Of a DNA stretch of 17,731 bases, positions 1 to 6,496 are shown piece after piece. A model generated the notes under the pieces. That model was given only the letters and a program-made list of their open reading frames with translations. It ran no database searches and was not told the DNA's origin. The stretch spans positions 1 through 17,731 of the forward strand of contig JAGLCH010000218.1 of the NCBI GenBank assembly GCA_023146355.1, in the 5' to 3' direction. A program made the position numbers and the translations under genes. The first letter of the stretch is position 1. Every line of letters begins with the position of its first letter. The DNA comes from Bacteriovoracaceae bacterium (lineage in GTDB: Bacteria > Bdellovibrionota > Bacteriovoracia > Bacteriovoracales > Bacteriovoracaceae).

Positions 1-321
1 AAGTTGTTGTTGACTGCACTCATCAAAGATTTCTTCCTTAAAGGCACTAAGTTTTTTTTCAAGTAACTGATGTTGGATTTTGTGTTCGTCTTTTTCATAC
101 CAGTTGTATCGCTCAAAGAGCATTTCTTCATGACGAAAGTGTTCACTTACATACTCTTCAAGTGAGATAAATATTTTATTTATACACTTCTTACTGGAGT
201 CACTTAGAGCTTCATCAAACAAATTGTTAACAATTGCTATTAATGATTCGTGCTGTTGATCAATACTTTTAATTCCAAAATTATTACTACTTTTCCATAT
301 CAGTTTTCTTTGTTCAGGCAT
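1..321 (-). CDS. Bacteriohemerythrin, 3' end cut by the window edge
   Basis: This is a hemerythrin-family protein that carries O2 on a non-haem di-iron centre in a four-helix bundle, probably in the cytoplasm. 107 residues are visible. The family start pattern is clear: a Trp near residue 9, GIKSID at 16-21, then the iron ligand H24 in DQQH. The second helix carries HFRHEE with H61 and E65, and the third carries H80 and H84. The last two expected ligands, a His and an Asp in the fourth helix, lie beyond the left edge. The ATG at 321 follows an AAAGGAT ribosome site. The gene sits behind the terminator of the small gene to its right, so it probably has its own promoter, though I could not place one. 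Such proteins serve oxygen sensing, storage or delivery and are common in motile bacteria that respond to oxygen. The family is secure; the exact role is not. Confidence 0.9.
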   Translation of the reverse strand, partial: MPEQRKLIWKSSNNFGIKSIDQQHESLIAIVNNLFDEALSDSSKKCINKIFISLEEYVSEHFRHEEMLFERYNWYEKDEHKIQHQLLEKKLSAFKEEIFDECSQQQL

Positions 322-348
322 GTAGTATCCTTTTAGTTGCCACAATTT

Positions 349-373
349 AAAAAGGCCTCAGTAAACTGAGACC
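349..373 (-). terminator. Rho-independent terminator after the 71-aa gene
   Basis: An inverted repeat spans 354-373, GGCCTCAGT against ACTGAGACC, with one G-U pair. On the minus strand it is followed by five T at 349-353. It ends transcription of the gene at 420-635 before the hemerythrin gene. Confidence 0.8.
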
Positions 374-419
374 AAATCTTTATTTAAAAAGAAAAATTAT
401 GAGCTAACTATAATCATTC

Positions 420-635
420 CTAGATAGGAGATTGTGAAACATATAGTCTGTAGACTTTATCTTTTGTTCGTCTGATCGCGCATCTTCCTGTATTTTTGCG
501 ATCAATAAGGAAATCATAAAAGTCTTGCTGAGTGTCAGCAATTTCTAAAATTGATTTACCTTCATGTTCACCAAAGTCGACATATACTTTATCTTCTTCA
601 ATGATGCCTGTAACAGGACTCACTTCTTGTGCCAT
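420..635 (-). CDS. Small conserved-looking protein with ExoX-C-terminal/DUF3820-like motif
   Basis: This 71-aa protein is not firmly recognised. Its centre, VDFGEHEGKSILEIA followed by a Tyr-containing helix (FYDFLIDR), resembles the short FGK-x-K/E-GK...L.di...Y..WL module found at the C-terminus of exonuclease X and in DUF3820 proteins. Here the module makes up nearly the whole protein, and no nuclease domain is present. It has no signal peptide or membrane segment, so it is probably cytoplasmic. The gene is likely real: ATG at 635 has a strong GGGAGGG ribosome site 5-6 bases upstream, a plausible promoter precedes it (676-703), and a terminator follows 46 bases after the stop. The likely role of the module is binding nucleic acid or a protein partner, but that is inference from the motif. 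Confidence 0.75.
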   Translation of the reverse strand: MAQEVSPVTGIIEEDKVYVDFGEHEGKSILEIADTQQDFYDFLIDRKNTGRCAIRRTKDKVYRLYVSQSPI

Positions 636-675
636 CTATCCCTCCCTAGAATTGCATAGCCAATATCTTAGTATT

Positions 676-703
676 ATTTTAGATGAAAAATAAATGGATT
701 GAA
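676..703 (-). promoter_or_regulatory. Sigma-70-type promoter for the 71-aa gene
   Basis: On the minus strand TTCAAT (698-703) is separated by 16 bases from TAAAAT (676-681), about 40 bases upstream of the ATG at 635. The match is moderate and the region is AT-rich, so chance similarity is possible. Confidence 0.4.
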
Positions 704-796
704 AAGGATAAAGTGTAAAAAAATCAAATGGTTAGGTGTGTTTTTGCAAAGCGAAACAGTCAACTTTTCTTTAGTGCCTCCTACATTGAAGTTAGG

Positions 797-1795
797 CTAT
801 TTAAAGAATTGACGAAAATAATGAACAATATATTTAAACTCAGTGGGGTAGCTCTCAGCAATGAGAACCCTAATAAGTTCAAGGGCATCATAAAGAGAAG
901 TAGCACTTCGATAAGGTCTTTCAGAGATCATTGCTGCAATGATATCTGATGTGGAGACTATCATTGTTTCAAATCCACCAATAAAATTATCAAACGTCTC
1001 TTCTGGATTGAAATCACCAGTGCCCAAAAGACTAAAGGAATGGTGGTTCTCAATGATTTTCAAATAAGATGGTGCTAGTTGTACTCGCCCTGATAGCAGG
1101 TCCACTGAAATTTCTGGATGCTTAGAAAATAGCTTTTTATCTACCTTTGAAAGAACAGGTGAATTATATTTTTCAATGGGAATGGCAGACATTCCAAGAT
1201 CTTTAAAATAGCTTGTGAGAAAAAGTGACTCAATCTCTTTGGGACTTAAAAGCCGTGATTGCTGTAGTATACCCAGAAGGAAAATTGATGAAAGCATTGG
1301 TTGTGCAAAAATAAAGTGATGCTTTTGTGATTGATAATCACGATAGATCTCAAAGTGAAGCTTGGGGTTTTTTGATAAAAATGAAACAAGATTTTTAATA
1401 CTTTGAAAAACGAGGTTGAGCTTTTGATCATCAGTAGGAGAGTCGTAGAGGTGCCCAAGGCAAATGGTTAAGAGATTCATCTGCTTCTTTGCATTCTCTA
1501 GCGGGTTACCAATAGAAAGAGCTCTCGTTACCTTACTGAGGGACTCCTGTAGGAGGGCAATTATATTTTGGTAGCTCTCTTCCCTTACAAATAGCAGAGT
1601 ACTTCCTGAATGTAGCAATTCTTTTATTGCATCCGAGCTGATGGTATTACCCTGATAAAAAAAAATACGATACGGGCCACCGTCTGAAACAAAGATGTCA
1701 CAGGGGGCAAACTCAAGCAACATCACCTCACGAATTGACACTGTGGTGAGCTTGAAGTTTAACGCATTTTGAAATATTGCAGCAAATGGTTCCAT
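797..1795 (-). CDS. Degenerate HD-GYP domain protein, probably non-catalytic
   Basis: This 332-aa cytoplasmic protein has an HD-GYP fold whose active site is damaged. The first His (about H160) remains, but the HD pair is KD at 198-199 (FKDLGMSAIP in place of FHDIGKxxIP). HPE at 226-228 and HH at 251-252 are kept, the following Glu is Ser, and the DGxGYP signature is missing (LLGTGDF instead). It is therefore unlikely to hydrolyse c-di-GMP; a binding or scaffold role is inferred. Residues 14-85 match the middle domain of the intact HD-GYP protein at 3966-5369 (V.I.E...DIFV...Y.I...G), so the two are related in architecture. The frame stays open up to 1891, but that would put the start inside the terminator hairpin at 1884-1911, so I take the ATG at 1795. 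There is no clear ribosome site there, and a TATACT lies 10 bases upstream, which suggests a leaderless or near-leaderless mRNA. Confidence 0.8.
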   Translation of the reverse strand: MEPFAAIFQNALNFKLTTVSIREVMLLEFAPCDIFVSDGGPYRIFFYQGNTISSDAIKELLHSGSTLLFVREESYQNIIALLQESLSKVTRALSIGNPLENAKKQMNLLTICLGHLYDSPTDDQKLNLVFQSIKNLVSFLSKNPKLHFEIYRDYQSQKHHFIFAQPMLSSIFLLGILQQSRLLSPKEIESLFLTSYFKDLGMSAIPIEKYNSPVLSKVDKKLFSKHPEISVDLLSGRVQLAPSYLKIIENHHSFSLLGTGDFNPEETFDNFIGGFETMIVSTSDIIAAMISERPYRSATSLYDALELIRVLIAESYPTEFKYIVHYFRQFFK

Positions 1796-1805
1796 ATAGT
1801 TATTA

Positions 1806-1811
1806 AGTATA
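1806..1811 (-). promoter_or_regulatory. Possible -10 element just upstream of the degenerate HD gene
   Basis: TATACT on the minus strand ends 10 bases before the ATG at 1795. A weak TTTTAA lies 16 bases further upstream. If used, the transcript would start within about three bases of the start codon, which fits the missing ribosome site. Confidence 0.22.
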
Positions 1812-1871
1812 GCGCAAGCTGAATAATTTAAAAGGGTTAGGATTTTCCCTAGGGGGCTTGGGATAGCAGCT

Positions 1872-1911
1872 AAAAAAATAAAAAAGGCCAAAGCATCGAT
1901 GCTTTGGCCTT
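1872..1911 (-). terminator. Strong Rho-independent terminator (perfect palindrome)
   Basis: Positions 1884-1911 are a perfect 28-base palindrome (AAGGCCAAAGCAT and its complement around CG). On the minus strand it is followed by TTTTTTATTTTTT. The plus side has no T-tract, so it terminates a minus-strand transcript arriving from the right. No protein gene lies there, which is the main support for the candidate RNA at 1877-1995. Confidence 0.88.
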
Positions 1912-1995
1912 ATATGTGTTGTGCAGGTTTTTGAAGTAACTATGCTATTTCAGGTCGAATTCTCGATCAGCAAGCGTCATGCGCTTCTTCAAAAC
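1877..1995 (-). ncRNA. Candidate structured small RNA, about 120 nt
   Basis: A minus-strand unit with no convincing protein lies between a promoter-like pair (2002-2030) and the strong one-way terminator at 1884-1911. Between them are two further small hairpins: AAGCG/CGCTT (1972-1986, 5-base loop) and TCGA/TCGA (1955-1966, 4-base loop). A short A/T-rich inverted repeat sits near the predicted 5' end (about 1988-2000). The only ATG-led frame is 11 codons, from 1980 to 1945, with no good ribosome site. It matches no RNA family I know (not tmRNA, 6S or RNase P by size or signature). It could also be a leader or decayed-gene remnant. The promoter and terminator are seen; the RNA itself is inferred. 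Confidence 0.4.
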
Positions 1996-2001
1996 TTTGA
2001 A

Positions 2002-2030
2002 ACTATATGAGACGAAAATGCTTATGTATA
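2002..2030 (-). promoter_or_regulatory. Candidate promoter of the small RNA
   Basis: On the minus strand TATACA (2025-2030), a 17-base spacer and TATAGT (2002-2007) predict a start near 1995. Other AT-rich boxes lie nearby (for example TTGAAT with TATATT at 19 bases), so the exact start is uncertain. Confidence 0.35.
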
Positions 2031-2102
2031 GTGAAATATAAGATGGACGGTATATTAATATTCAAGCTATAAGTAATTGAAAAAAAGAGATAGAGGATTA
2101 TG

Positions 2103-3140
2103 ATGGAACTACATGATATTAAAGAGCTTTTACTTAACCCAAGTATTACTGAATCACAATTGATAAAGGAAATCAGGGGGATGAGCGATGCATTTACAGT
2201 CAATCGCGAAAAAATTGGTGAATATGTGATGAGTGAAGATAGCGTCTCTGCTTATACTTCGTTTTATCTCCCCACTAATGTTCCGAAATTTTCATTTATA
2301 GTGGAGCAACTGCCTGAGGCGGTTATAGCTGATCTGCAAAAGGCCACTTTTGTCGACTTTGGTTCAGGGCCAGGAACTTATTCTCTTGCCATGCTCGAGC
2401 AATTTCCTGACTTTTGTGGTTCGCTTATAATGGTTGATAACTCTGAGCTCATGATCGCCCAAGCACAGAAGCTAATTGATGGACTTTATCCCCACAGAGC
2501 AGAGCAGGCCAGCTATCACAGTAAAGTTCCAGATGATATTGAAGGAGAGGTTAAAGTTCTCTTTTTTGGACATAGTACCAATGAGATTGGAACTAGCGAT
2601 ACTATTCGTATGATTCGCAAGCTCGACCCCGATTATGTCTTTATTATTGAGCCAGGAACTAAGGAATCATTTACTGGGGCAATCAAGATTCGTCGTAAGA
2701 TGGTATCTCAAGAATACAATATGGTTTATCCATGTCCCTCTATGGCAAAATGTCCAATGGAGCGAAGACCTGGGGACTGGTGCCACGGAGTAATCAATAT
2801 GGTTCACTCTCATGAACTTGAAAGACTCTCACAGCTAGTGAGCCTTGATCGTAAGACAATGCCATTCATTGGCCATCTCTACAGCAAGAATATTTCCCCA
2901 AAGGAAAGTGGTGAACGTGGAAGACTTATCCAAATTATTGAAGAATCCAAGCACTCCTATGGGGTAGGGGTCTGCCGGCAGAATAAGGATAAGCTCCAGT
3001 ATCAAAAGCTACAATTGGTTAAAAAGACTATGGGCAAGAAGCAGGCTAAAGAGTTTAAAAAGATAAATCGTGGGGTAGAGATTGAATATGAGGTCTTAAA
3101 AGAATTACCAGATGGTGTACTCAGAGCAAATTTAAAATAG
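2103..3140 (+). CDS. Rsm22/METTL17-like ribosome-assembly methyltransferase-fold protein
   Basis: This 345-aa protein belongs to the Rsm22 family, named for a mitochondrial small-subunit factor (METTL17 in humans) that acts in small-subunit assembly. Numbering from the upstream ATG at 2100, a SAM-binding motif I, VDFGSGPGT, lies at 85-93 and an EPGT loop at 184-187. A Cys-rich segment follows: PCP with C212, KCP with C218, DWCH with C228, and later GVC with C292. These four cysteines match the pattern that holds a 4Fe-4S cluster in METTL17. Two ATGs are adjacent; GAGG at 2093-2096 is 6 bases from the second (2103) and only 3 from the first, so I prefer 2103. The neighbours are bL31 and bL33 genes, which fits a role in translation. 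Family assignment is good; whether it methylates RNA is unknown. Confidence 0.88.
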   Translation: MELHDIKELLLNPSITESQLIKEIRGMSDAFTVNREKIGEYVMSEDSVSAYTSFYLPTNVPKFSFIVEQLPEAVIADLQKATFVDFGSGPGTYSLAMLEQFPDFCGSLIMVDNSELMIAQAQKLIDGLYPHRAEQASYHSKVPDDIEGEVKVLFFGHSTNEIGTSDTIRMIRKLDPDYVFIIEPGTKESFTGAIKIRRKMVSQEYNMVYPCPSMAKCPMERRPGDWCHGVINMVHSHELERLSQLVSLDRKTMPFIGHLYSKNISPKESGERGRLIQIIEESKHSYGVGVCRQNKDKLQYQKLQLVKKTMGKKQAKEFKKINRGVEIEYEVLKELPDGVLRANLK

Positions 3141-3172
3141 TGTGGATTTAAATCGCGCACACTTTAGATTCA

Positions 3173-3205
3173 GAAAATAAAAAGGCCCTCATTTTTGAGG
3201 GCCTT
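3173..3205. terminator. Bidirectional terminator between the Rsm22-like gene and rpmE
   Basis: A 10-bp stem, AAGGCCCTCA with TGAGGGCCTT and a TTTT loop, spans 3182-3205. The minus side has TTTTTATTTT, so it is strong for rpmE. The plus side has only TTATTATTA, so it is weaker for the upstream gene. Confidence 0.85.
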
Positions 3206-3209
3206 ATTA

Positions 3210-3440
3210 TTACTTATTTGATTTTTTTACAGGTGCTGTATAGCTATTACCAAATTTCTTCTTGAATTTCTCAATACGACCTTCAGTATCTAGAACCTTC
3301 TGCTTACCTGTGTAGAACGGGTGACAGTCAGCACAGATTTCAGTCTTAGCAAGTGCCATAGTACTTTTTGTCGCAAATTTTGCACCACAAGCACATTCAA
3401 CAGTTACTTCGTTATACTCTGGGTGAATACCTTTTCTCAT
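3210..3440 (-). CDS. rpmE: 50S ribosomal protein bL31 (zinc-binding form)
   Basis: This 76-aa protein is bL31 of the large ribosomal subunit, which helps bridge the two subunits. It begins MRKGIHPEY and carries the conserved HPFYTGKQK block at 40-48. The zinc ligands of the C+ form are all present: C16 and C18 (CAC), C36 and C39 (CADC). Zinc-containing L31 also serves as a cellular zinc reserve and can be swapped for a Cys-free paralogue in species that have one; no such paralogue is in this window. ATG at 3440 follows an AAAGGAT ribosome site. It is divergent from rpmG across 234 bases, with its own promoter and terminator, so it is probably monocistronic. Confidence 0.97.
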   Translation of the reverse strand: MRKGIHPEYNEVTVECACGAKFATKSTMALAKTEICADCHPFYTGKQKVLDTEGRIEKFKKKFGNSYTAPVKKSNK

Positions 3441-3508
3441 TTTGGATCCTTTATATGACCTTGCTTATTACAAAGTCGGTTACAAATTAAAGTTAATATT
3501 GAAGTGTA

Positions 3509-3536
3509 ATTTGACTGAAATGTCTGTTTTTGTCAA
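3509..3536 (-). promoter_or_regulatory. Sigma-70-type promoter of rpmE
   Basis: On the minus strand a perfect TTGACA (3531-3536), a 16-base spacer and TCAAAT (3509-3514, 4 of 6) give a leader of about 60 bases before the ATG at 3440. Confidence 0.45.
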
Positions 3537-3548
3537 GCAAATCGCCCA

Positions 3549-3578
3549 TTGGTGCTGATTTTTCTTACCTTTTATAGT
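3549..3578 (+). promoter_or_regulatory. Possible promoter of rpmG
   Basis: TTGGTG (3549-3554), an 18-base spacer and TATAGT (3573-3578) would give a leader of about 90 bases. The -35 match is poor and other AT-rich boxes follow downstream, so this is tentative. Confidence 0.28.
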
Positions 3579-3674
3579 TGTAAGTTAGAATAAAAACGTG
3601 TAAGTTTAAGCGGTTAATATTACCTGAAAACAATTAATAATTTTATAAGTTATTGAAATATAGTGGAGGCAGTT

Positions 3675-3854
3675 GTGGCAAAAGGACCTAGAGTAGTAAT
3701 TCATTTAGAGTGTCAAACTTGTAGAAAGGCAGAGACAACGGGAGTTAGTCGTTACCATTCTTCAAAAAACAAGAAGACACACCCAGAAAGACTTGAAATC
3801 AAGAAGTATTGCAAATTCGAAAGAAAGCACACTCTTCACAAAGAAATTAAGTAA
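3675..3854 (+). CDS. rpmG: 50S ribosomal protein bL33
   Basis: This 59-aa protein is bL33 of the large ribosomal subunit, near the E site. It starts MAKGPRVVIHLECQTC and contains the family signature NKKTHPERLEIKKYC...KHT. Three zinc-type cysteines are present (CQTC and KYC), while the usual fourth position is not Cys (KYCKFERKHT), a pattern seen in other L33 proteins. The frame is open from a GTG at 3663, but the GTG at 3675 has GGAGG five bases upstream (3665-3669) and gives the standard MAKG start. A strong terminator follows within 22 bases of the stop, so it is probably a single-gene unit. Unlike in many bacteria, rpmG is not beside rpmB, which lies about 4.6 kb away on the other strand. 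Confidence 0.96.
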   Translation: MAKGPRVVIHLECQTCRKAETTGVSRYHSSKNKKTHPERLEIKKYCKFERKHTLHKEIK

Positions 3855-3875
3855 TTCATCAAAAATTAATATGTT

Positions 3876-3908
3876 AAAAGGCTTTTCCTTAGGAAAAGCC
3901 TTTTTTTT
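3876..3908 (+). terminator. Strong Rho-independent terminator of rpmG
   Basis: A near-perfect stem, AAAAGGCTTTTCCT against AGGAAAAGCCTTTT, spans 3876-3904 and runs into eight T (3901-3908). It isolates the HD-GYP gene downstream from rpmG transcription. Confidence 0.92.
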
Positions 3909-3911
3909 ATC

Positions 3912-3938
3912 TAAGCCTAGGCCTCAGATTTCCGATAA
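3912..3938 (+). promoter_or_regulatory. Sigma-28 (FliA)-type promoter of the receiver-HD-GYP gene
   Basis: TAAG (3912-3915), exactly 15 bases, then TCCGATAA (3931-3938) match the flagellar sigma-28 consensus TAAA-N15-GCCGATAA at 10 of 12 positions. It lies directly after the rpmG terminator and 27 bases before the ATG at 3966, and no sigma-70-like pair competes in this 58-base gap. It suggests co-expression with late flagellar and chemotaxis genes. Confidence 0.6.
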
Positions 3939-3965
3939 GTTGTTACTAATTAAATCGGAGATTTT

Positions 3966-5369
3966 ATGGCCTTACGGCTTTTGATTGCAGATACAGATCA
4001 GGAATGGGCACTGAAAGCGGCCATGCATTTCAAATCACAACTTTACGATGTGGACGTTGTCCTCTCTGGTAAAGATGCTCAGCTTAAGGCATATAATGAG
4101 AAGTATTTCTGTGCCATTATCAATTATGATCTTCAAAACCATTCGGGCACGCAGGTTATTAAGTTTCTCAATAAAAACCACCCCGGTGTAAAAGTCGTTG
4201 TTAGTTTTGATACCTCTGCAGTCAAAGGTGGAGAGGATTTTGCTGCGATTAAAAAAAATATCCGGTTTGGTGCAACTTACAGTAAAGATGATGACTTTGA
4301 TACCATGGGTGATTTTTTAGAATCCCATCAGTCTGCTGCCGATATGATGAATGTTAAGCCAACCTCCGACGTCATTCAGGATGAAGTCGAGATCATGCTT
4401 GATGATAATGAATTTACGAAGGTTAAAATTGATGAGTTTTACTCATCACAGGCAGTTTTGTTCGACGTCTTTGTACAGTTAGCAAGCGGGAAGTACGTAA
4501 AGATTCTCCACTCTGGAGATAAGTTCACTAAAGACAGAATTGACCGTTATAAAAACGAGAAGAAGGTTGAGTATCTTCATTTTTATAAAAAAGATGCCAA
4601 GAAATTTGTGAAGTTTGCAAACTACCTTGCAGGTAAATTTGGAAGCAGTAAGAAGGTTGCAACTCGCACAAAACTTGGGCTTATAAAAAATGTGGCCGAA
4701 AAATTTGTTGAAACGGCCTTTGCTGAAGGGGTCAAGCCCCAGGTGGTTAATCAGGCACAAGAAATTTGTACCAATATCTACAATGTCATCGACAGCTCTG
4801 ATGACCTTAATGCTATTTTACGTGAATATGATGAATTTGATCCAAACGCATTTTCCCATGCCTATGCTGTTACCATGTTCGCTTCGATGCTCATTCAGCA
4901 GTTTGAGTGGAAGTCTAAGACAACTGTAGAATTAGTTGCAATGGCCTGTATGTTTCATGATATTGGAAAAATGAAGCTACCTCCATCTATGCTGCATAAA
5001 CAACCGTCTGAGCTTTCAGACACTGAGATGGAACAATTTAGGACTCACCCTGAGCTTGGATCTCAAATGCTTTCAAAAACTCGAGAGATACCAAATGCTG
5101 TTAAGCAAATTATTCTGCAACATCATGAGCGCTTTGATGGAAGTGGTTTTCCCGCGGGGATCAAAGGGCAAAAGATTTTGACCTTGGCAAATGTTGTTGG
5201 CCTTGCAGATGAATTTTATCACATTATGATTGAGACAGAAGAAAAGAAGCCTGTACCTGCACTTCGTAAGTTTTTAACTAATCCTGCTTTGGTCAAAAAA
5301 TTTAATTCAGTGCTTATTGAGAACTTCCTTAAATGCTTTGTGGACCCCGGAAAGATTAAAAGAAAGTGA
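3966..5369 (+). CDS. Response-regulator HD-GYP c-di-GMP phosphodiesterase
   Basis: This 467-aa cytoplasmic protein probably breaks down c-di-GMP under control of phosphorylation. Residues 1-120 form a receiver domain with acidic D9/D11, the likely phospho-acceptor D55 (INYDLQNHSG) and K107 in GATYSK. Residues about 150-225 are a small mixed domain (V.I.E...DVFV...YVKIL.SG) also found in the degenerate HD protein at 797-1795. The HD-GYP domain fills the C-terminal half: H298, HD at 331-332 (FHDIGKMKLP), HPELG at 361-365, HHE at 386-388, DGSGFP at 391-396 (GFP for GYP) and D415. The metal and catalytic residues are therefore largely intact. ATG at 3966 follows CGGAG. No cognate kinase is adjacent. 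The sigma-28-like promoter points to motility. Its end lies one base from the end of the convergent DUF4340-like gene. Confidence 0.92.
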   Translation: MALRLLIADTDQEWALKAAMHFKSQLYDVDVVLSGKDAQLKAYNEKYFCAIINYDLQNHSGTQVIKFLNKNHPGVKVVVSFDTSAVKGGEDFAAIKKNIRFGATYSKDDDFDTMGDFLESHQSAADMMNVKPTSDVIQDEVEIMLDDNEFTKVKIDEFYSSQAVLFDVFVQLASGKYVKILHSGDKFTKDRIDRYKNEKKVEYLHFYKKDAKKFVKFANYLAGKFGSSKKVATRTKLGLIKNVAEKFVETAFAEGVKPQVVNQAQEICTNIYNVIDSSDDLNAILREYDEFDPNAFSHAYAVTMFASMLIQQFEWKSKTTVELVAMACMFHDIGKMKLPPSMLHKQPSELSDTEMEQFRTHPELGSQMLSKTREIPNAVKQIILQHHERFDGSGFPAGIKGQKILTLANVVGLADEFYHIMIETEEKKPVPALRKFLTNPALVKKFNSVLIENFLKCFVDPGKIKRK

Positions 5370-5370
5370 C

Positions 5371-6408
5371 CTAGTAAAATAATTTTTTAATTTGCATCTT
5401 GCGAAAGTGAGTAGGCCTTTTATTAAAGATATTAAGCGCATCTTTTGAAACAATCATCGGGTGTGTCTTATTTGAAGAAGTAATAATAAGTGACTGCCAC
5501 TTTTCATTTTTTATTCCTGGAAGAGTACTAATAAGCCCAGTTGCAAGATAACTTACTTCTATACCATTTTCAGTCAGCACTATTGTATAAGACGGCTTGG
5601 CAGTATATCTGTCGATTCGCTTCTGTTGTGCTTTATCGATTTTATCTAGAATGATTTGACTCTTGAGTGAGGCCATCTTATCGATAAATTCTTTAGCACG
5701 ATCTTGATTGATTTCCCTTCCTTGATGATCAAACCAGATGTTTTCTTTTCTCTTAAGTGTAAGTATTGCTCTACCTGAACGTCTTCCACGATAAATTTCA
5801 AGTTGGGTGATGATCTTAGTCGAGCTTGGGAAAACATTTGAGTCGATAAACATTGCAAGGTCATAGGTTTCAATAGGAGAAACAAGAGAGTCCACTTGAA
5901 AAATTGCGTCCTTATCTTTAAATGTAACGTAGGTTGAATTATCAATAGGGTTTGTTAGCCCAATCTGAAGAGTCTCACTTGTTCCATTTACTGAATTCTC
6001 GAGCAGAATTGATATCGTAGGATCGTTAAGTGAAAAGTTTGAAAGGCTAATTGGATCTTTGTTAAATATTTTTTTTATCTTAATCTTTTTAAGGGTATCG
6101 ATTAATTTATTTACGAATTTGGCCTTAGCTTCTAGTTTTCTTGGCGAAACTAGTGACCACTTGTCACCAGAGGAGATAACTCTCTTCTGAAGAGAGTAGA
6201 CACCTAGTTGATTGGAGAGAGTGATGCCATCTGAGTTTTCGAGCGTATTACTGCTAAATAACGAAGTGAATTTTGAAAGATCGTAATTGTGGTCTGTGGG
6301 GGCCTGAAAAAAGTGGCTAAATGCTGCTCCGAACAACAAAAGAACGGTGAAGACCCCAAGGAGCCAGTTTGATGCAGTTGTCTTCTTTGATTTGATTTTT
6401 ATCAGCAC
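5371..6408 (-). CDS. DUF4340-like membrane-anchored periplasmic protein
   Basis: This 345-aa protein has one N-terminal membrane segment (about residues 13-33) after a basic stretch, and a large domain that should lie in the periplasm. Residues about 60-175 match the DUF4340 pattern: ITL...LGVYSLQK....WSLVSPRK followed by a helix (KFVNKLIDTLKKIKIKK). A second, similar region seems to occupy 205-320. DUF4340 proteins are of unknown function and often accompany gliding-type ABC genes (GldG class), which are absent here. The start is a GTG at 6408 with AGGAA seven bases upstream. It is divergent from exbB across 88 bases and may share control with it, so a role with the ExbB/ExbD motor is possible but inferred. 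There is no terminator at its 3' end. Confidence 0.72.
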   Translation of the reverse strand: MLIKIKSKKTTASNWLLGVFTVLLLFGAAFSHFFQAPTDHNYDLSKFTSLFSSNTLENSDGITLSNQLGVYSLQKRVISSGDKWSLVSPRKLEAKAKFVNKLIDTLKKIKIKKIFNKDPISLSNFSLNDPTISILLENSVNGTSETLQIGLTNPIDNSTYVTFKDKDAIFQVDSLVSPIETYDLAMFIDSNVFPSSTKIITQLEIYRGRRSGRAILTLKRKENIWFDHQGREINQDRAKEFIDKMASLKSQIILDKIDKAQQKRIDRYTAKPSYTIVLTENGIEVSYLATGLISTLPGIKNEKWQSLIITSSNKTHPMIVSKDALNIFNKRPTHFRKMQIKKLFY

Positions 6409-6496
6409 TATATGTTTCCTGCTTACGAATACTTGTTTATACTAAGTAATATTTTAACTACTTCAATTTAGTTCGTACAGTACAAGCGGAGAAAAG

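Noticed and set aside
728..949. Plus-strand frame of 73 codons
   Set aside because: It lies mostly antisense to the degenerate HD-GYP gene, has a poor ribosome site and does not resemble a protein family.
1796..1891. N-terminal extension of the degenerate HD-GYP protein
   Set aside because: Its ATG at 1891 lies inside the terminator palindrome, and the extra 32 residues look random.
1945..1980. 11-codon frame within the candidate small RNA
   Set aside because: It is too short and has no clear ribosome site. It could be a leader peptide, but nothing supports it.
3663..3674. Upstream GTG for rpmG
   Set aside because: It overlaps the ribosome site that serves the GTG at 3675, and MAKG is the family start.
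4479..4760. Minus-strand frame of 93 codons
   Set aside because: It is antisense inside the intact receiver-HD-GYP gene, with Cys- and Phe-rich shadow composition.
5646..5945. Minus-strand frame of 99 codons
   Set aside because: It is another frame within the DUF4340-like gene and has no supporting signal.
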